Source of the DNA: Daphnia pulex
Lineage: Eukaryota; Arthropoda; Branchiopoda; Diplostraca; Daphniidae
NCBI RefSeq assembly: GCF_021134715.1
Contig: NC_060019.1
Location: 992,001-1,056,000 of the forward strand
DNA length: 64,000 nucleotides
Reading direction: 5' to 3'
Below are positions 23,785-37,087 of the stretch, piece by piece. A model generated the notes under the pieces. It made no database searches. It saw only the letters and a list, made by a program, of their open reading frames with translations, and was not told the DNA's origin. Within the stretch, counting starts at the first letter, position 1, and each line of letters opens with the position of its first letter. Made by a program: the position numbers and the translations under genes.

Positions 23785-23800
23785 CGCCACCAGGGGGCAT
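23785..23800 (+). promoter_or_regulatory. CTCF-like motif
   Basis: CGCCACCAGGGGGCAT fits the conserved CTCF core CCAC(C/T)AG(G/A)(G/T)GGC. It lies in the gap between CPED1 and Wnt16, a plausible insulator position. Crustaceans encode CTCF (established knowledge); binding here is inference. Confidence 0.4.
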
Positions 23801-24106
23801 TGACCACCACCACCACTGGACTCTGCCGTTGTCCCAGCAACACTCTGGACGGGCAGACACACACACAGGTAGCCGCTCTTTTTTCTAACTGAAAAACCAG
23901 GAAAGAAGAAAGAAGAAAAAAGGTGTAGACAAGGTAGAATATACAACAAGCACCAGCAGAGTTGTATATATACCTTTCGGGGTTCCTTTTTTATTTGATT
24001 TTTTGGCTGGACATGGCGAAAGAGGAGGAGTCTGGAAAAAAGTGTTGGGAGGAGGTAGGGTAATGGGAGGAGCTTGTTGCCTACAAGAGACCCCGGCAGA
24101 CCTTGC

Positions 24107-24132
24107 CGCTGCTGCTGCTGCTGCTGCTGCTG
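24107..24132. repeat. (CTG)n microsatellite
   Basis: Eight to nine uninterrupted CTG triplets in intergenic DNA upstream of Wnt16. Confidence 0.9.
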
Positions 24133-25431
24133 TGGAAATCCGATCCGTAAATCGCCCTCCCTCGTGAGTCTCTGTGTCGGCACCGTCGGAGAAAGACGCG
24201 CTTCTTACAACTCCCAACAACAACCGAAACAAAACAACAAAAACATTTTTCGTTTTCTTTTAAAATTTTCAAAGAAAAAGAGTGAAGCGACCAAACAAAA
24301 CAGGAAGAACATTTCTTCTTTTAATCCGATTATTATTAGCGATATACCAGTGTGTCTGTGCGTGTGTGTCTGTGTCTGTGTGTGTATGAGTTTGTTTGTT
24401 TTTGAAGGCCCCCGGAATCTCTACAAGGAAATCACCGGTAATTTGCATTAGGATTTATTATTATTATTATTATTTCAAAATAGTTTGGGGGGCTGATGGT
24501 CATCCGGTTGTCTTGTGTGTGTTTGCGTGATATCCCTCCGGAATAGAACCAACAAACAAAAACATCGATGGAAATTTTTCGGTTTTTTTTTTTTAAAGAT
24601 TCGAAAAGAAGAAGAAGAATATAAAAGTGTTTCTTTTTTGTTTTGTTTTTTTGTCTTAACGTGCTAGCTGCTGAGTTGACGTGCTGACACCCGAATATGG
24701 GAACGAATGAATAATTCATTTCCCAGCGTGTCCATTTTGTTCAAATGAAAACAAAAGAAAAATTTCATTTTTAAATCAAGAAAGAAAGAAAGAAAAGAGA
24801 CAAGAGTCGAAAGCGATTTGATCTATTAGATGTGTGCGGCGGCTTCCACGCTACCAGTAGTGAGAGATAATCCGAGATTGAATTACAAATATAACATTGT
24901 GCTCGGATGATCCGTGTAATCTGCTGCGGTCATCCATCAAACTGGACTTTGAACAAACAAAAGAGGAAAAGAAAAACATTTCTCTGGTCAATTGATGTTT
25001 TTAACACAAGAGGCATAATTATGCTAATGAATTCATTAAAAGGGTGTTGAACTTGACGCTGTAATTTATTTTATTTTCTTTTATCTTCTTTCAGGCCGAT
25101 GAAACTGTAGGAGGGAGATTATCACAGTCGAAATTGGATATCGTCTAATTGGAATTGAATTGCCAATCGCTTTTGATTGCTGCTGCTATCATGCTACCCG
25201 TCGGATATTTACATCGAGTGCCATGATCCTTCCAGACTTCTTTTATTTCCCAGTGTCCAGCAAAACAAAATTGTCTCCCGCCTAAAACCCCAAAAACTTT
25301 GATTTTTCCCCCACGTCTAAAACTTTTTAAAAAACATCAAAAGAAGAAGAAGAAAGTGCCTTGTGTGTTGAGTTTCTGTGCACCGAGTTGGATCGCTTCC
25401 AAGAAAAAGAAAAAAAGTGTTTCGTTACATC

Positions 25432-28400
25432 ATGTCGTTTGTTTCATCCGATCGGATGGCCGCCAGTCCTAGGAGGACTCCGCTCCTGGCCGCCTCCCTT
25501 CTCCTATTTCTCCTACTGCGGCCCGTCACCTCCAACTGGATGTAAGTTTCATTTTTTTTTTCATATTTTATTCATTTAAAATTTGCGGATGAAATTTTTT
25601 GGCGGATGGAAAATTTTAACTAAAAAAAAGAGACGGGCAGGAGACAGGGGCTGTGACCGTGAATCAAAGGTGAGGTCACATTAGACGGCAATTTATCATC
25701 GGGTCTCTCCGGCGGTCATTCATCACGGATGTGCAAGGCTTTTTATTTTCTTTTCTTTTCTATCCCCACCTCGTCCCGTCCCTAAATGGCACAAGAGTCT
25801 CTTTTTTCTTTTGTAATTTACAGATTTTTTTGTTGTCTTTTCTTTTTCCGTCGGGAGAAGCCAATCGAATTGAATTTTATTTGATCGTTTTCTCGTGTCC
25901 ACTCCGTGTAGACTCTCTGCCAAAACAAAACAAAAAAAAAAACACCGTTGACATTGGAAGACCCTGAACAAGAGCCCCGATGCTCAAAGTGTTTCTTGTT
26001 GTTTCTTTTCTGTTTTTCCTTGAGAGTAAAAAAGAGAAACAAAAGTGAAAAAAAATCCAATCAAAAGAAAAAGAAGAAGAAAAAGTAAAAAGAAAAAATA
26101 AATTTTTTATTATTTTGTGTGTGCCAGTCGAGAGATTTCACTGAAATTATATGAAATGGCCTCCGCCTCCCGTTAAGATGAAGAAATTTTGTTTTTTTCG
26201 GGAGCTATTAAAAATAACACGGTTGAAAAGTAAATGACGGCCACTATTCACCAAAAAAAATATGAGATGAAGTGTATATATACCTCATTTTACTCGTTGC
26301 TTAATTTCAACCAAAATTTGGGTCACATACGACGAAAGAAAAGGGATTGGTTTATAAATTTATTTCATTTTTTCACCCAAGGGGGGATTATTATTATTGC
26401 CTTGATAAGGATTTCATTTTTCTTTTTTACTCTCATAATGAAACAAACAAAGTGAGTCGCCCAGTAGAAGCCGACATAATAAGATATTGGATATCAACTC
26501 AAAACCCTTTTTTTTACTTTTATTTTTCTTTCCGACTTTGATCGTATAAAGAATAAGAGACCCCATGGTGACTTGGCCTTCTCCGGTTACGCAACGATTT
26601 TTTATTTCTTCTTATAGCATTTCCTTTGAACTGTGCGGATATCCGCACACGACACACGAAACATAATCAAAAGAAATGGACCCATTATTATTTTATTTTG
26701 TACATTGTGTAGATCGTTCAAAAAGGAAATGGGACATTTTATTTCTTTTCAACTTTTTAATACCGACGACATTTTTTGATTTTTCTTTCATTTTCGGGAG
26801 AGATACTCTGCAACTTTTTTTGGGGGGCTACTTGGCAAATGTCTGTCAATGACACGACACTTTTCTTAGTGGGGGAAAAACGTTAAGGAGGCGCAGAGTC
26901 TTTTCTTAAAAAAAGATGAACCGAAAATAACAAAATTCAAGGAGCCTGGGAAATCCGTAAGCAACTTGTTTTTCTGACGGGAGGGAGGAGGGGGGAGGGG
27001 GTCATCCGTCGTGATTGTTATCGCAAGCCGGACAGAGACAAAGAGCGAAACTCGTACGACTTTTGTTTTCAAAAAAAAATTTCAAAAAATTAATTTCTTT
27101 TAATTTTAATTTTGATTTTTTGATTTTGATTTTAAAGGCACTTGGGATTGTCGGGGACTTCGCCGTCGTTGACGCTTCCGCCGCAGCCGCCAAAGGCGCC
27201 ACAGCCGCCGTCTCTGACTCTGTCGGACCAGGCGACGGCCGGACTAGCGGCTGGAGGTCCCGACCTGCATCAAATGGACCAGCACAACCAGCAGTCGAAC
27301 CAAATGGTGACCCAGGGGTCGGCTCGGGCCATCTGCGCCGCCCTGCCGGGACTCGTCTCTCGCCAGATCCAAGTCTGCCAGGCCCACCCCAACACGATCC
27401 AGTCCGTCTCCGACGGAGCCCGAAAGGTATAACAACAACCAGCACTGACAAACAACTTAACTTTTTCCCATAATCAGCTTATAGCTCAAGTCCATTAAAA
27501 TTATAATCGCATTGGCAGTGAGGTACAACCATGTGCAGCCATTTAAAAATTCAATTTAAAATTCTATTTTTTGGGTTGTTGTTTGATTTTCCGCAGGGTA
27601 TCGAGCAGTGCCAGCACCAGTTCCGCAACGAGCGCTGGAATTGCACGACCAAGGACGACCAGAATGTCTTTGGAGCCACTCTGGAACGAGGTGAGAGTCG
27701 AAATTATTTTATTTTTCATTGCGTCTGTTTATATAAAGACAAACGGGCAGTCGTAATCCACACACTGGTGACAATGTCCGTCCATTTGCCAAAGAAGAAA
27801 AGGGAAAATATCTTCTTCTTCTTTTTTGAGTGTCTGATTAGAAATGGGAGAATTGAATTGTCTACTCTGAGACTGTGCAGGCCCCATTATCTTGTATGTA
27901 TCATCGACTGGGCGAGAGAGAGAGGGGAGGAAATCAGACGGGCCGATATATAAAAACAACAACAACTTGGAGAGAGATAGAAAGAAGAGATTCGTTGGTA
28001 TAGGAGAGGAGAGACTATACTATTGTTCTCTATGGTGAATTAAGATCATAAAAATAAAGAAGAAAAAAGTCGTAAACAATCGTTTGGGGCGTTATTATAT
28101 GCAGACGAATCGTAAAAAATAAAAATTTCAAAAAAAAAAACAAACATCCCTATAGAAATTAAAAAAAAATAAATAGAAATTTTATCTATAATTGTGTAAA
28201 AGGGAAAAAAATATTTCATTCGCTTTTTTGTCTGTATAGTATTTCAATCACGACAAGAGGGCTCGATTTTGTCGATTCCAGCCGTGCCTATCTCTCTGCT
28301 ACTACTTGTGCAAGACACACGAAAAAGTCCACCTGTCTTTTTTGGCCCGTCACAGATAAATCAAACGGTTTTTCTTTCTATTTTATTTTATTTTAAAACG

Positions 28401-31400
28401 AAAAAAAAGAACCGTTGCCAAAAAAGAGAAAAAAAATCTAAACGACAAGACAACAAAACGGTCCTTAAATGTATTTAACACGCCCGGGACTTGACGGACA
28501 ACACAGACACCCCCCGTTTTCTCTCTCCCGTCATCACACGAACACAAATTCCCGGACCCCAAATGAGAAATGGCTCCCAGACAACAACAGCAGACGCTTT
28601 TTTTCGCTGTTGTTTCAGTAGTTTTTTTTAAATTTTATTTTATTACGAAAAAAAGGTTTTTTTTTCTTTTGCCCAGCATCCGCCAGTGTACACACGTTTC
28701 AATCTAAACATTTCACAACGGTACGCAGATATACATGGGGGCCGTCTGTTGTCTGCCAGGTGGTCTCCGCCGGAATACATAGCGGGAAACATCTTTTACA
28801 AAATTCCGGGTTGTTTCATGGAACGACATCGATTCTTTTTTTGTGTTAGGCCTCTGGGGATTTACATGTCGATTGTTGTAGTCAACAACAACATCAACAA
28901 CAACCTTGCGCGTAAATCATCTCGGGAAATATCAAACCTCTCCGGGGGGTGGGGTCTCTTCCAGATGGCGTCCGTCCGTCCGTCCGCGGATGGACACAAA
29001 CATTTTGACTTTATTGGCCGTGATGATTGCGTTGTATATCTGATTTTCTTTGGTTTGGCCGTTTTGGTGTGTCCGTCATCTCGGCCGCAATCTCATCTGT
29101 GTCGGGACGGACGTTTCTGATTGAATTGACCTACTAGCGGGTTGTTGTTGTATACAACCATTGAACATTCTCCACCTCATTTTGTAGTTTATCAAATGAA
29201 AACAGAAAAACCGGAATATTTTTTTGACGTTTCCTTTTTGTTATTCGTCGAATTTTATTTTTAAAAATGGCGGCGTGTGTGTGTGTGTGGAGTAAATCAA
29301 AAAGTTCCCAACACATTTAAAAAAGAGAAAAGCGCCAGAAGGTTGTTGTTGTTGTTGCATCTCTAGTGTGGCCAAATCCAATCATGACACACACACACGG
29401 GGTAGTGTGTAGAGCCCGAGAGGCAATTTTGGTAGCCAACACGAAAGAAATAACATCAAATTACATTATTACATTACAAAAACAACATTTCTCTTTTTTT
29501 TCTCTTTCGACTTAAACTGGGCGCCAAAGAAGAGAAAAAAAAGTTTTGTCCGGCACTGGATGATACAACAACAACACCACCATCATTACAGCCGCTGGCA
29601 TTCTCTTCTTTTTTCTTTTATTTTACACCGGCGAGAGAGTTAATTAGTCGGGATTGAGTTGTTGTTGTACACCAACACACAGCATCTCCATGGGAGGTCC
29701 CCCCCCCCTCATCTCAATTCTTTTTCTTTTAAAATTTTTTGGAAATTTATTTTATTTTATTTTATTTTATTTTTTTCCAAATGGCTTTCGGGGGAAGAGT
29801 TATTATTATGATGTCTGTATTATATATAGATATATTTATATATTTTATTACACATGTCGAGTCTGTGTGTGAGAGAAGGAGGATGGGGGGGGAATTGAAG
29901 GAATTTTTTCTTACGGACACCTATAGCGTCCGGAATCGAGTTGGGTGGGCGAACAACAACAACAAAAAATAAGAAACAAAACGTGAAATGAAAGAAAAAA
30001 ATAATAAATTTATACATTGACCAGATTTATTCGACCCCAGTAGGAGACATAGGGGAGGGAGAATTCACACATAGTTGTCGGATGATGATTCAATTATTAT
30101 CCCAATGTCTTTCTTATATTCTTTTATTCAACCCCAAAAAAATTATTTTTCTTATTTCTAAAAGAATTTTTTTTTCCTTTCTTCACTGATGGGATTTTCT
30201 GGTCTTTGTGTTGGTCGTGACACGAAAGAAGAAAATGTTTTTTGTATTAGGCCCGCCGGAGGCCGGTCTTCATCTAATATATTTTTTAATATAATAAATA
30301 GATATAAGAGTTGACAGCTTTGTCTAAGGTCTCCTTCTTCTATCCACACACAATATGCATCAGAAAGGGGGAGCCCATGCTTTATTACGCAGGTATGTCT
30401 ATGTGTGTGTGTGTCCTCGGCAGGAAGAAAATGAAAGAGCGGCCCCCTCCTGTCTTCTTCCCTTCCATTAGACACGCTCACCTTTTTCTTCTTCTTCTTT
30501 CAACAAGAAGAAAAAGAAAGGAATCCTCTTCACGTGTGTACAGGCGAGTAGAAAGCATTCATCGTTGCCGCTTTCTTTTTCAAAAAAACTGGCCCAAAGA
30601 GAAGAAGAATCTTTACAAACAATTCGGAGCTCTTCGATTGTCCCTCACCGTGTGCCCAGGGGAAACAACACACACACAGAGAAAAATGGAGTCCAGGAGA
30701 GTTGTCGAATTTTTAAACTTTTTTTAATTTTTTCGGTTGGTGTCGTTGTTGTACGGTACCTGTGGTAATGAGATTGCAACGTCCATGATGATGATGATGA
30801 TGATGGTAGAGGAGGAGTTGCTGCTGGCCAGGCCGCCCACTTTTTTTTTTTTCCATCTCTCTTCCTTCGACATTCATTTTTTAAAAATTTCTAGACGAAA
30901 ATTTGTTGTGCGTGTTTCCCACCTTTTATTTTTTTTTTTCCAAGGGGGGGCTGCTGCTGCTGCTGCTGCTGCTGCTGTGTGTGGTCTTGACATTTTCAAA
31001 CGTCATTAACACGGAAAGTTTTTTTAAAAAAAGGTTAAAGGCCCCCCCTACTAGTGTGCCCATCATCATCTTTTTTTATTCGAATGTAATTATCTCATTT
31101 GAATTTTTTTCTTACTAATCTCGGATGTTTATTTCAACTGACCGACATATTTTTAAAAAACACAAATTTATTTTGAAAAATTTATGCGTCATTAACTTTG
31201 ATAAATCATCAGACGACATCTCAACACGGACCCAAAAGGATCGTCTGTCCTTTTTCAATTTCTTGACAGGCCAGTCGGGTCCTTTTTTTCTATTTTCACT
31301 TGAATCTTTAAGACTTTTTTTTTTTTATTTTTTGGGGCTGTTCCCATTGTCCACACCTGGACGTCATGTTCTAATCAACACCTCCGTGTGGCACTTCCAG

Positions 31401-34400
31401 TTTTTCTTTTCTTTTGGCCGGTCAAAGAAGAAGAAGTTGAAGCCCCCCAGTGGTTTCAAAAAGATCCATCAATGTTGAGGTTGTTCTTTCAGGTTGTTGT
31501 GTGTCCATTCGCTTGTAATTTATATTTTTTATTTCCATTTAGAAATGAATAATCATTTCTCCCGTCTTTCTAGTCGACCACACCTGATGATGATGATGGA
31601 ATTGGGAGAATAAGAAAATAGGGAAAGAGTTAATTAGTCCTAGTCAATTTAGCCACGCCCATTTTCTCTCTCTCCCCCTCAAAAATGTAAATATTATAAC
31701 ATTTAAGGGGGTAGTCTAGTAAGTAGAGGGGGAGAAAAATATAAAAATACCTGGTCGTACATATCTTTTAACGCTTTGACCCTTTTTAAAAAAATTCATT
31801 TCCACAAAAGATGATGGAAATGAGAGGGAGAAAAGATGGTGGGGGGAGTTATATTCCCATTCATCGGCGGAAAAAAAAAAGGCGGCCGTGACCAATTTTG
31901 ATGAAACGGCCGCAGCAATCAGCAGGGGTGGTCCGTCCGTCCGTCTCTCTTCCCCCCCGACTCTTGAACAAAATTTTTCCTCTCCGCCCAGTCAAATATC
32001 TTTTTTTCCGAAAGGGGAGAAATACTCAAAAGAACTTTTGTGAGACTCTTTTGTGTCTATTCAGTTCAATTCAGTAACACAAAAAAAGAAGAAATGAAAA
32101 TTCAAATGGAACCGGCGATGGAAGAATTCCGTGAAGGAGAAAATACAATCCGGAATTGTTTGAATTTGTTGATGGCCCAGATTTTGTCTTGTCATTTTCC
32201 CAAACGTGTTAATCAATGGACATTTTATTTTTATTTTTTATTTGATTTGATTGTGTAGGGAGTCGAGAGACGGCCTTCATTTACGCCGTGACGTCGGCCG
32301 GCGTCGTTCACGCCGTCACGCAGGCCTGCTCGCTGGGCAACCTCACCGAGTGCAGCTGCGACATGGACCGACAGGGTCTGCCCGCCCCCGACGGATGGAA
32401 ATGGGGTGGATGCTCGTAAGTTTTGTCCAACATTTTCATTTTAAATTTAATTTGATCAATCCCCAAAAAAGTTGTAAATCCATAAAATAAAAATCAAATA
32501 AATTGTGGAGGGGTTGAAAAATTTTAAAAAAATTAAAAAAAAAATAATAAAAATAGATTTTATTTTAAAGCCAATAACGGACTAAGGGGAAAATTGACAC
32601 CTTTCCTTTTATTATATTTCTTTCGGCAGCTTCCCCATTTTTATCTGTTGTCGGGTGGTTGTTGTTGTTCTTTCCACCTTTTTCTTTTTTTCGGTGGCTG
32701 TTTGAACGGCCCGCCAAAAGTGTGAAACTGTTTTTGGTGTCGACGGCCTTCCACCTGTTTTTTCTATTTTATGTGTTTATTATTCTTTAAAGTTTGAAAC
32801 TTACCTTTTGAAAAAGAAAAAATCTAAAATTGTATTTTTTTTTTGTAAATTTTTAAAATGGTTTAGTGACAATATTCGGTACGGGATCCAATTCGCCCGG
32901 CAGTTTGTCGACGCTCCCGAGAAGGCCATGCAGAAGAAGCCGAAAAACGTGCGCAATTTAATGAACCTGCACAACAACGAGGCCGGTCGCAAGGTAAAAA
33001 CAATTATCCCGCAATTTTAGTTTTAAACTGTCGAAACAAAACTAAAAAAAAGTAGGCCAATTCTTTTTTCAATTTAAATTAAATTTTTAAATAGGGGATT
33101 TAAATTAAAATAAAAATAAAATTTCCGGGATGGAAGAAAAAAATAAAATCATAATCTTTGTGGGAAGGACTTTTTGAAAGAAAAAATAAAATTCCGGAAT
33201 CTTTTGTTTTTTTATCGGGTTCGTGTGTTGTTGTTGGTCGGATAAATCTCAAAATGGAGTCGTTACATACCCACCACACACCGGACATTCCCCGAATTCC
33301 CGGAGACTTCGGAAACAAATCCTCCCCTCTGTGACTGTTTTTCTTTGTGTAATTCTTCCTCTGCTGTTATCGTGTGACAGCTATTAATTGCCTCTTATCA
33401 AAAAGAAAAGAAACAAAAAATTCCAAAGATTGAATGCAAAAATTTCTTTCGTTTAACTTGGGAAATGTTCATCCGGGAAATTATTTTTTAGCGTATCCAA
33501 TCAAAGAAATGATGAAAATTCCTCCAACAAAATCATAAAATGATTATCAAATTTTTTTTTTAAAAGGGGGGTAACCCAAAAAAGTCATCACGATTTTGTC
33601 GGGGGTCCCATCATCAATTATCTTCTATATAGCTGGTGGCTCTTTTTTATTTTATTTTATTTTTTTGTCGTATATTTTTATTTTATCTTATCCCAGTTTT
33701 CGAAAGGGAAGAAAAAAGAGGATCTTTGTGTGTTGCTGGACATGTTGGAGGTGGGCGAAATGTTGATTGACTGGAACGTTTCCCTTTTATTTTCCCACAA
33801 ACAAAAAAAGTTTTTTTTTTTTTGACAACTCGAAATTGAAATTAAATCAAAATAAAAAAATCTACTTGGCCGTTCCCCCCCCCCTCCTCGCGATATAACC
33901 CCCCGGACGAAAAAAAAAGTATCAAACCGGATCGAATTTTCAGGTCGGATATTTTCTTTTTTAACCCTCCATCCCTTTTGATATATACCCCACCCCCCTC
34001 TTTTCATGTGGATGCGTCCGCCCCCCTCGACCAAAAAAAAAAGAAAAAAATCCTGTCGTGTATATACGTTTTCCTGTATACCTTGTTAGATCCTTGTACA
34101 CACCTTGTTTTGTGTTGAAAAGTGAGTGTGGCGGACCGAGTGAGACCGTGAATAATTTTTACGATCGAGTTTATTGAATTTGGAAGAAGAAAAAAGTAGA
34201 GTAAAAAAATCTTAGATCCCCCCTACCTCTTGCTCCCTATTTTTCTCTCTTTGAAATGATTGGGGCCCTGGCCGTCCAGGATGAAATTGTTGTGTTGGGT
34301 CTGTGTGGCTGGAATGTTTTAATTTGATATGAAATGTACATGATGGTTGTTGGCCCGTCTTTTACTTGAAAAGAAGCTAAGGATAACAAACGGAAATGGA

Positions 34401-37087
34401 TGTGGGTCCCTTATGATTACGTCAAGTCATCAAAGAAAAAGAAGAAAAATTGTTGAATGCAATTGGCCAGGGGAAAATGGGAAACGGAAATGTTGGATAA
34501 TTTTTGTTCAAATAATTGATCGTCCGTTTTCTTTTTTTTTCTCGTTTTGTGTTTGGCAGGCCATAGCGACTTTGATGCGGATGCAGTGCCGCTGCCACGG
34601 CGTCTCAGGTGAGAATCGCCCCGTTATACAATTTTAAAAAATAAAATAAAATCTAAAATTGACTCAATTTCGACATTATTTTTTTCCTTTTCCTTTTTTT
34701 TCCTAAATTTCATCACCTCGTGGAATGGCGTGGCGAAAACCGTGACCGACAGGCTCTTGCGAGTTGAAGACGTGCTGGAGGACGATGCCCACTTTTGCCC
34801 AGGTGGGCGACTACCTAAAGCAGAAATACGAGAACGCCGTCCAGGTAAAAAAATAAATATATAAGAAGAGAAAAAGTATTTGAGTAGTTGGAAACCGCTG
34901 AGCTATTTTTCCGGTGACTGGACACACACACACACTTGACAGGATGACACTTGAACACACAACAACAACAACAACAAACCGCAAATAGTTGTTGCTTCCC
35001 CCTTTTTTTCTGATTCCAATGAAATTTTTGAAAGATAAAAAGAGCGGCAATTTCAAAAATAACTTTTTATTTTTAAGTGGGCGAGAGGAAATGAGGAGTA
35101 AAAAGCCAAACTGGTTATGCAAATCGATGCCATTACCAACGTTCAACTTGATTTTCCCGACTACAAATAGTTTTTTTGGGAAATATTTTATTTTTATTTT
35201 CCATGTGGGTTGATTGATCTGTGTCAAATGGCGAGATAATTGAGAGAGACGGGAGAAAGAGAGAAAGATGGAAAAAAGTGGGCGGAGACTTTGAGAGTAG
35301 TTCATAGTTATGTATTATCCATTCCCGGTGCGCTGTTGGCGTGTTTGACTGGGCCCTGTCACACATTCTCACCGTTCGTCAAACCAACTGACCACACGAA
35401 TTCTTTTATTTTATTTTTTAAAATTTGTCTGCTGACTGGGCGATTTCCATCCAAAGATAAGTCGCAATATTTGCCTTTTTTTCTGAAAAAAAAAATGTTT
35501 TAAACTCGAAGCGGACCCAGTTCGACTGGCTGGTGGCTGGCCAAGGAGAGCAATGAGAATGCCTTTTTTGACAGTGGAAAATAATATATTTACGTGAGTC
35601 TATTTCTCTATTTCTCTCTCCGGTTGAGAGAACACCACACATTTTCTCATTTTTTGATTCCGGCCGTAAATCAACTCAAAAATATAAAGAAAAAAAACAA
35701 TACCAGCAGTCGAATAGACTCTCTCTCTCTCGAATAAAATATAATATACGTACAGGCATGTTGGGAATATAACGTGGGGCTGTCAACCTGTCGGCCCACC
35801 TGGTCCCGAGCTTCTTTTTTCTTTTCCCTGGCCTTTTTTTTTTCTTTTAATGATCAACTGGTTTTTTTTCTTTTTTATCTTTTCCCCCCTTGTGAGGATT
35901 TGGCTGCTTTTGTTTTCTCATCCAGCTGTTGGCTCTGCTCCCGCTGCTTTTTGTTTAACTTTTTCTTCCAGCATTCCGAGACAACTGTGTGTGTGTGTAC
36001 TTGGGTTAGAGACTCTGTCGTTTTTTCTCTCTCTCTCGTCTTCTTTGATATTGTCAAAATATTTGACGTTATTAATGAGACGAGGATTTGAGGAGAGACA
36101 AGCCGAATGTGAACGTTGTGAAAGTAGCGGTCGCACGTCAATCTCTGCCCGGCTCCCATTATTCATCATCGATTGTGTTTTAACCTGTTTTTCTTTTACC
36201 TTTTTATTTTTATTTTTTTGTTAGATGAAACCGACCAAATTCGTGAGAACGGTGAGACATGAAATTTCTGATTTGTCTAAGTGCCATCTAGTGTAGAATA
36301 ATTGAACAATCATTTATTGGCGCCAATTACGAAATGTATAAAATTTAATTAAATTGAGAAATTGATTTCTATTTCTTTCTATTGGTAAAGATGATGCAAG
36401 AGAAGATGTCGTCCAAGGAATTGAAAATTCAGTCGTCGTCGTCGTCGTCGTCGTCCAAGACGAAGCGTCAAGCTCCGCTGGGCAAGACGGACCTGATTCA
36501 CATCCACAAGTCGCCCAACTACTGCGTCGAAGACCCCAAGAAGGGCATCCTGGGCACGTCCGGCCGCGTTTGCAACAAGAATTCGACAGGATCCGACAGC
36601 TGCGATCTCCTCTGCTGCGGAAGGGGCTACAACACGCAGGTAAATAATTCAATTCAATTAAAAAGAATAAAAAAGAAAATTTTTTTCGCTGGCTGGGCTA
36701 TTAAGCACCGCATCATTTTTGGGCCGTCCTTAAATTTTTGACGAGCCCGTTTAACTGGACATTTTATATTTTTTAAAACTCTCAAAGGGCTGGCCAATTA
36801 CCATAAATTAAATTGTGTTATTTTAGAAACACATTTTTAATCATTCATTACATTTTTTTTATAGCGCGCTATTTATTTAACAATAAATTATTTGTCTTAA
36901 TTGACTCGTCTGTCGATTGAATCGCATAACCGTTTCTCACATTTTTTTTTAAATTCCAATTTTTCGGTTTATTTTCCCGCCGCAGGTGGTCAGACATGTC
37001 GAACGCTGTTTCTGCCGCTTCGTCTGGTGCTGCCAAGTCAAGTGCAAGACCTGCGTGACCATGCTGGACGTCCATACGTGCAAGTAA
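25432..37087 (+). CDS. Wnt16: Wnt16 secreted signalling protein
   Basis: Nine exons: 25432-25541, 27138-27426, 27597-27690, 32259-32415, 32867-32993, 34560-34608, 34753-34844, 36391-36639, 36986-37087. They sum to 1269 nt (422 residues) with matching phases. A hydrophobic signal peptide (about 14-31) leads to NWM.LG, as in vertebrate Wnt16. Family landmarks: [17 protein letters not shown], a CHGVSGSC block containing the Ser that Porcupine acylates, and a C-terminal cysteine-rich region with [18 protein letters not shown] and VVRHVERC, ending in DVHTCK. These last strings favour Wnt16 over Wnt11 or Wnt4. It is a Frizzled ligand secreted after lipid modification. Unusual features are a Pro/Gln-rich insertion of about 45 residues after the signal peptide and a Ser-8 tract (residues near 320) encoded by (TCG)7TCC. 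Intron 1 is 1.6 kb and intron 3 is 4.6 kb, long for this genome. Confidence 0.96.
27691..32258 (+). other. Large intron 3 of Wnt16
   Basis: 4.57 kb with no supported gene on either strand. It is T-rich with many GTTGTT/AACAAC, GA and CA microsatellites, an ATG-ATG run at 30784-30804 and a (CTG)n run at 30951-30976. It is far longer than typical introns in the window, so it is a candidate home for developmental enhancers (inference). Confidence 0.5.
30951..30976. repeat. (CTG)n microsatellite in Wnt16 intron 3
   Basis: Eight to nine CTG triplets preceded by a G run. A second CTG tract of the same size lies upstream of the gene at 24107. Confidence 0.9.

Larger units (their letters stand above)
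21287..25431. other. CPED1-Wnt16 intergenic region
   Basis: About 4.1 kb without a supported gene. ORFs here are short and low-complexity. It holds homopolymer and microsatellite tracts, including a (CTG)n run at about 24107-24132 and GT-rich DNA at 24350-24390. The last few hundred bases should contain the Wnt16 promoter and leader; an acceptor-like TTCTTTCAG near 25095 could join a non-coding first exon. Confidence 0.5.

Noticed and set aside
27002..27473. Minus-strand and alternative-frame ORFs over Wnt16 exon 2
   Set aside because: Shadow frames of a GC-rich coding exon. The plus-strand frame gives the Wnt continuation in correct phase.
30784..31009. ORFs with poly-Met, poly-Leu or poly-Ala in Wnt16 intron 3
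   Set aside because: They derive from ATG and CTG microsatellites and lack splice-supported continuation or similarity.
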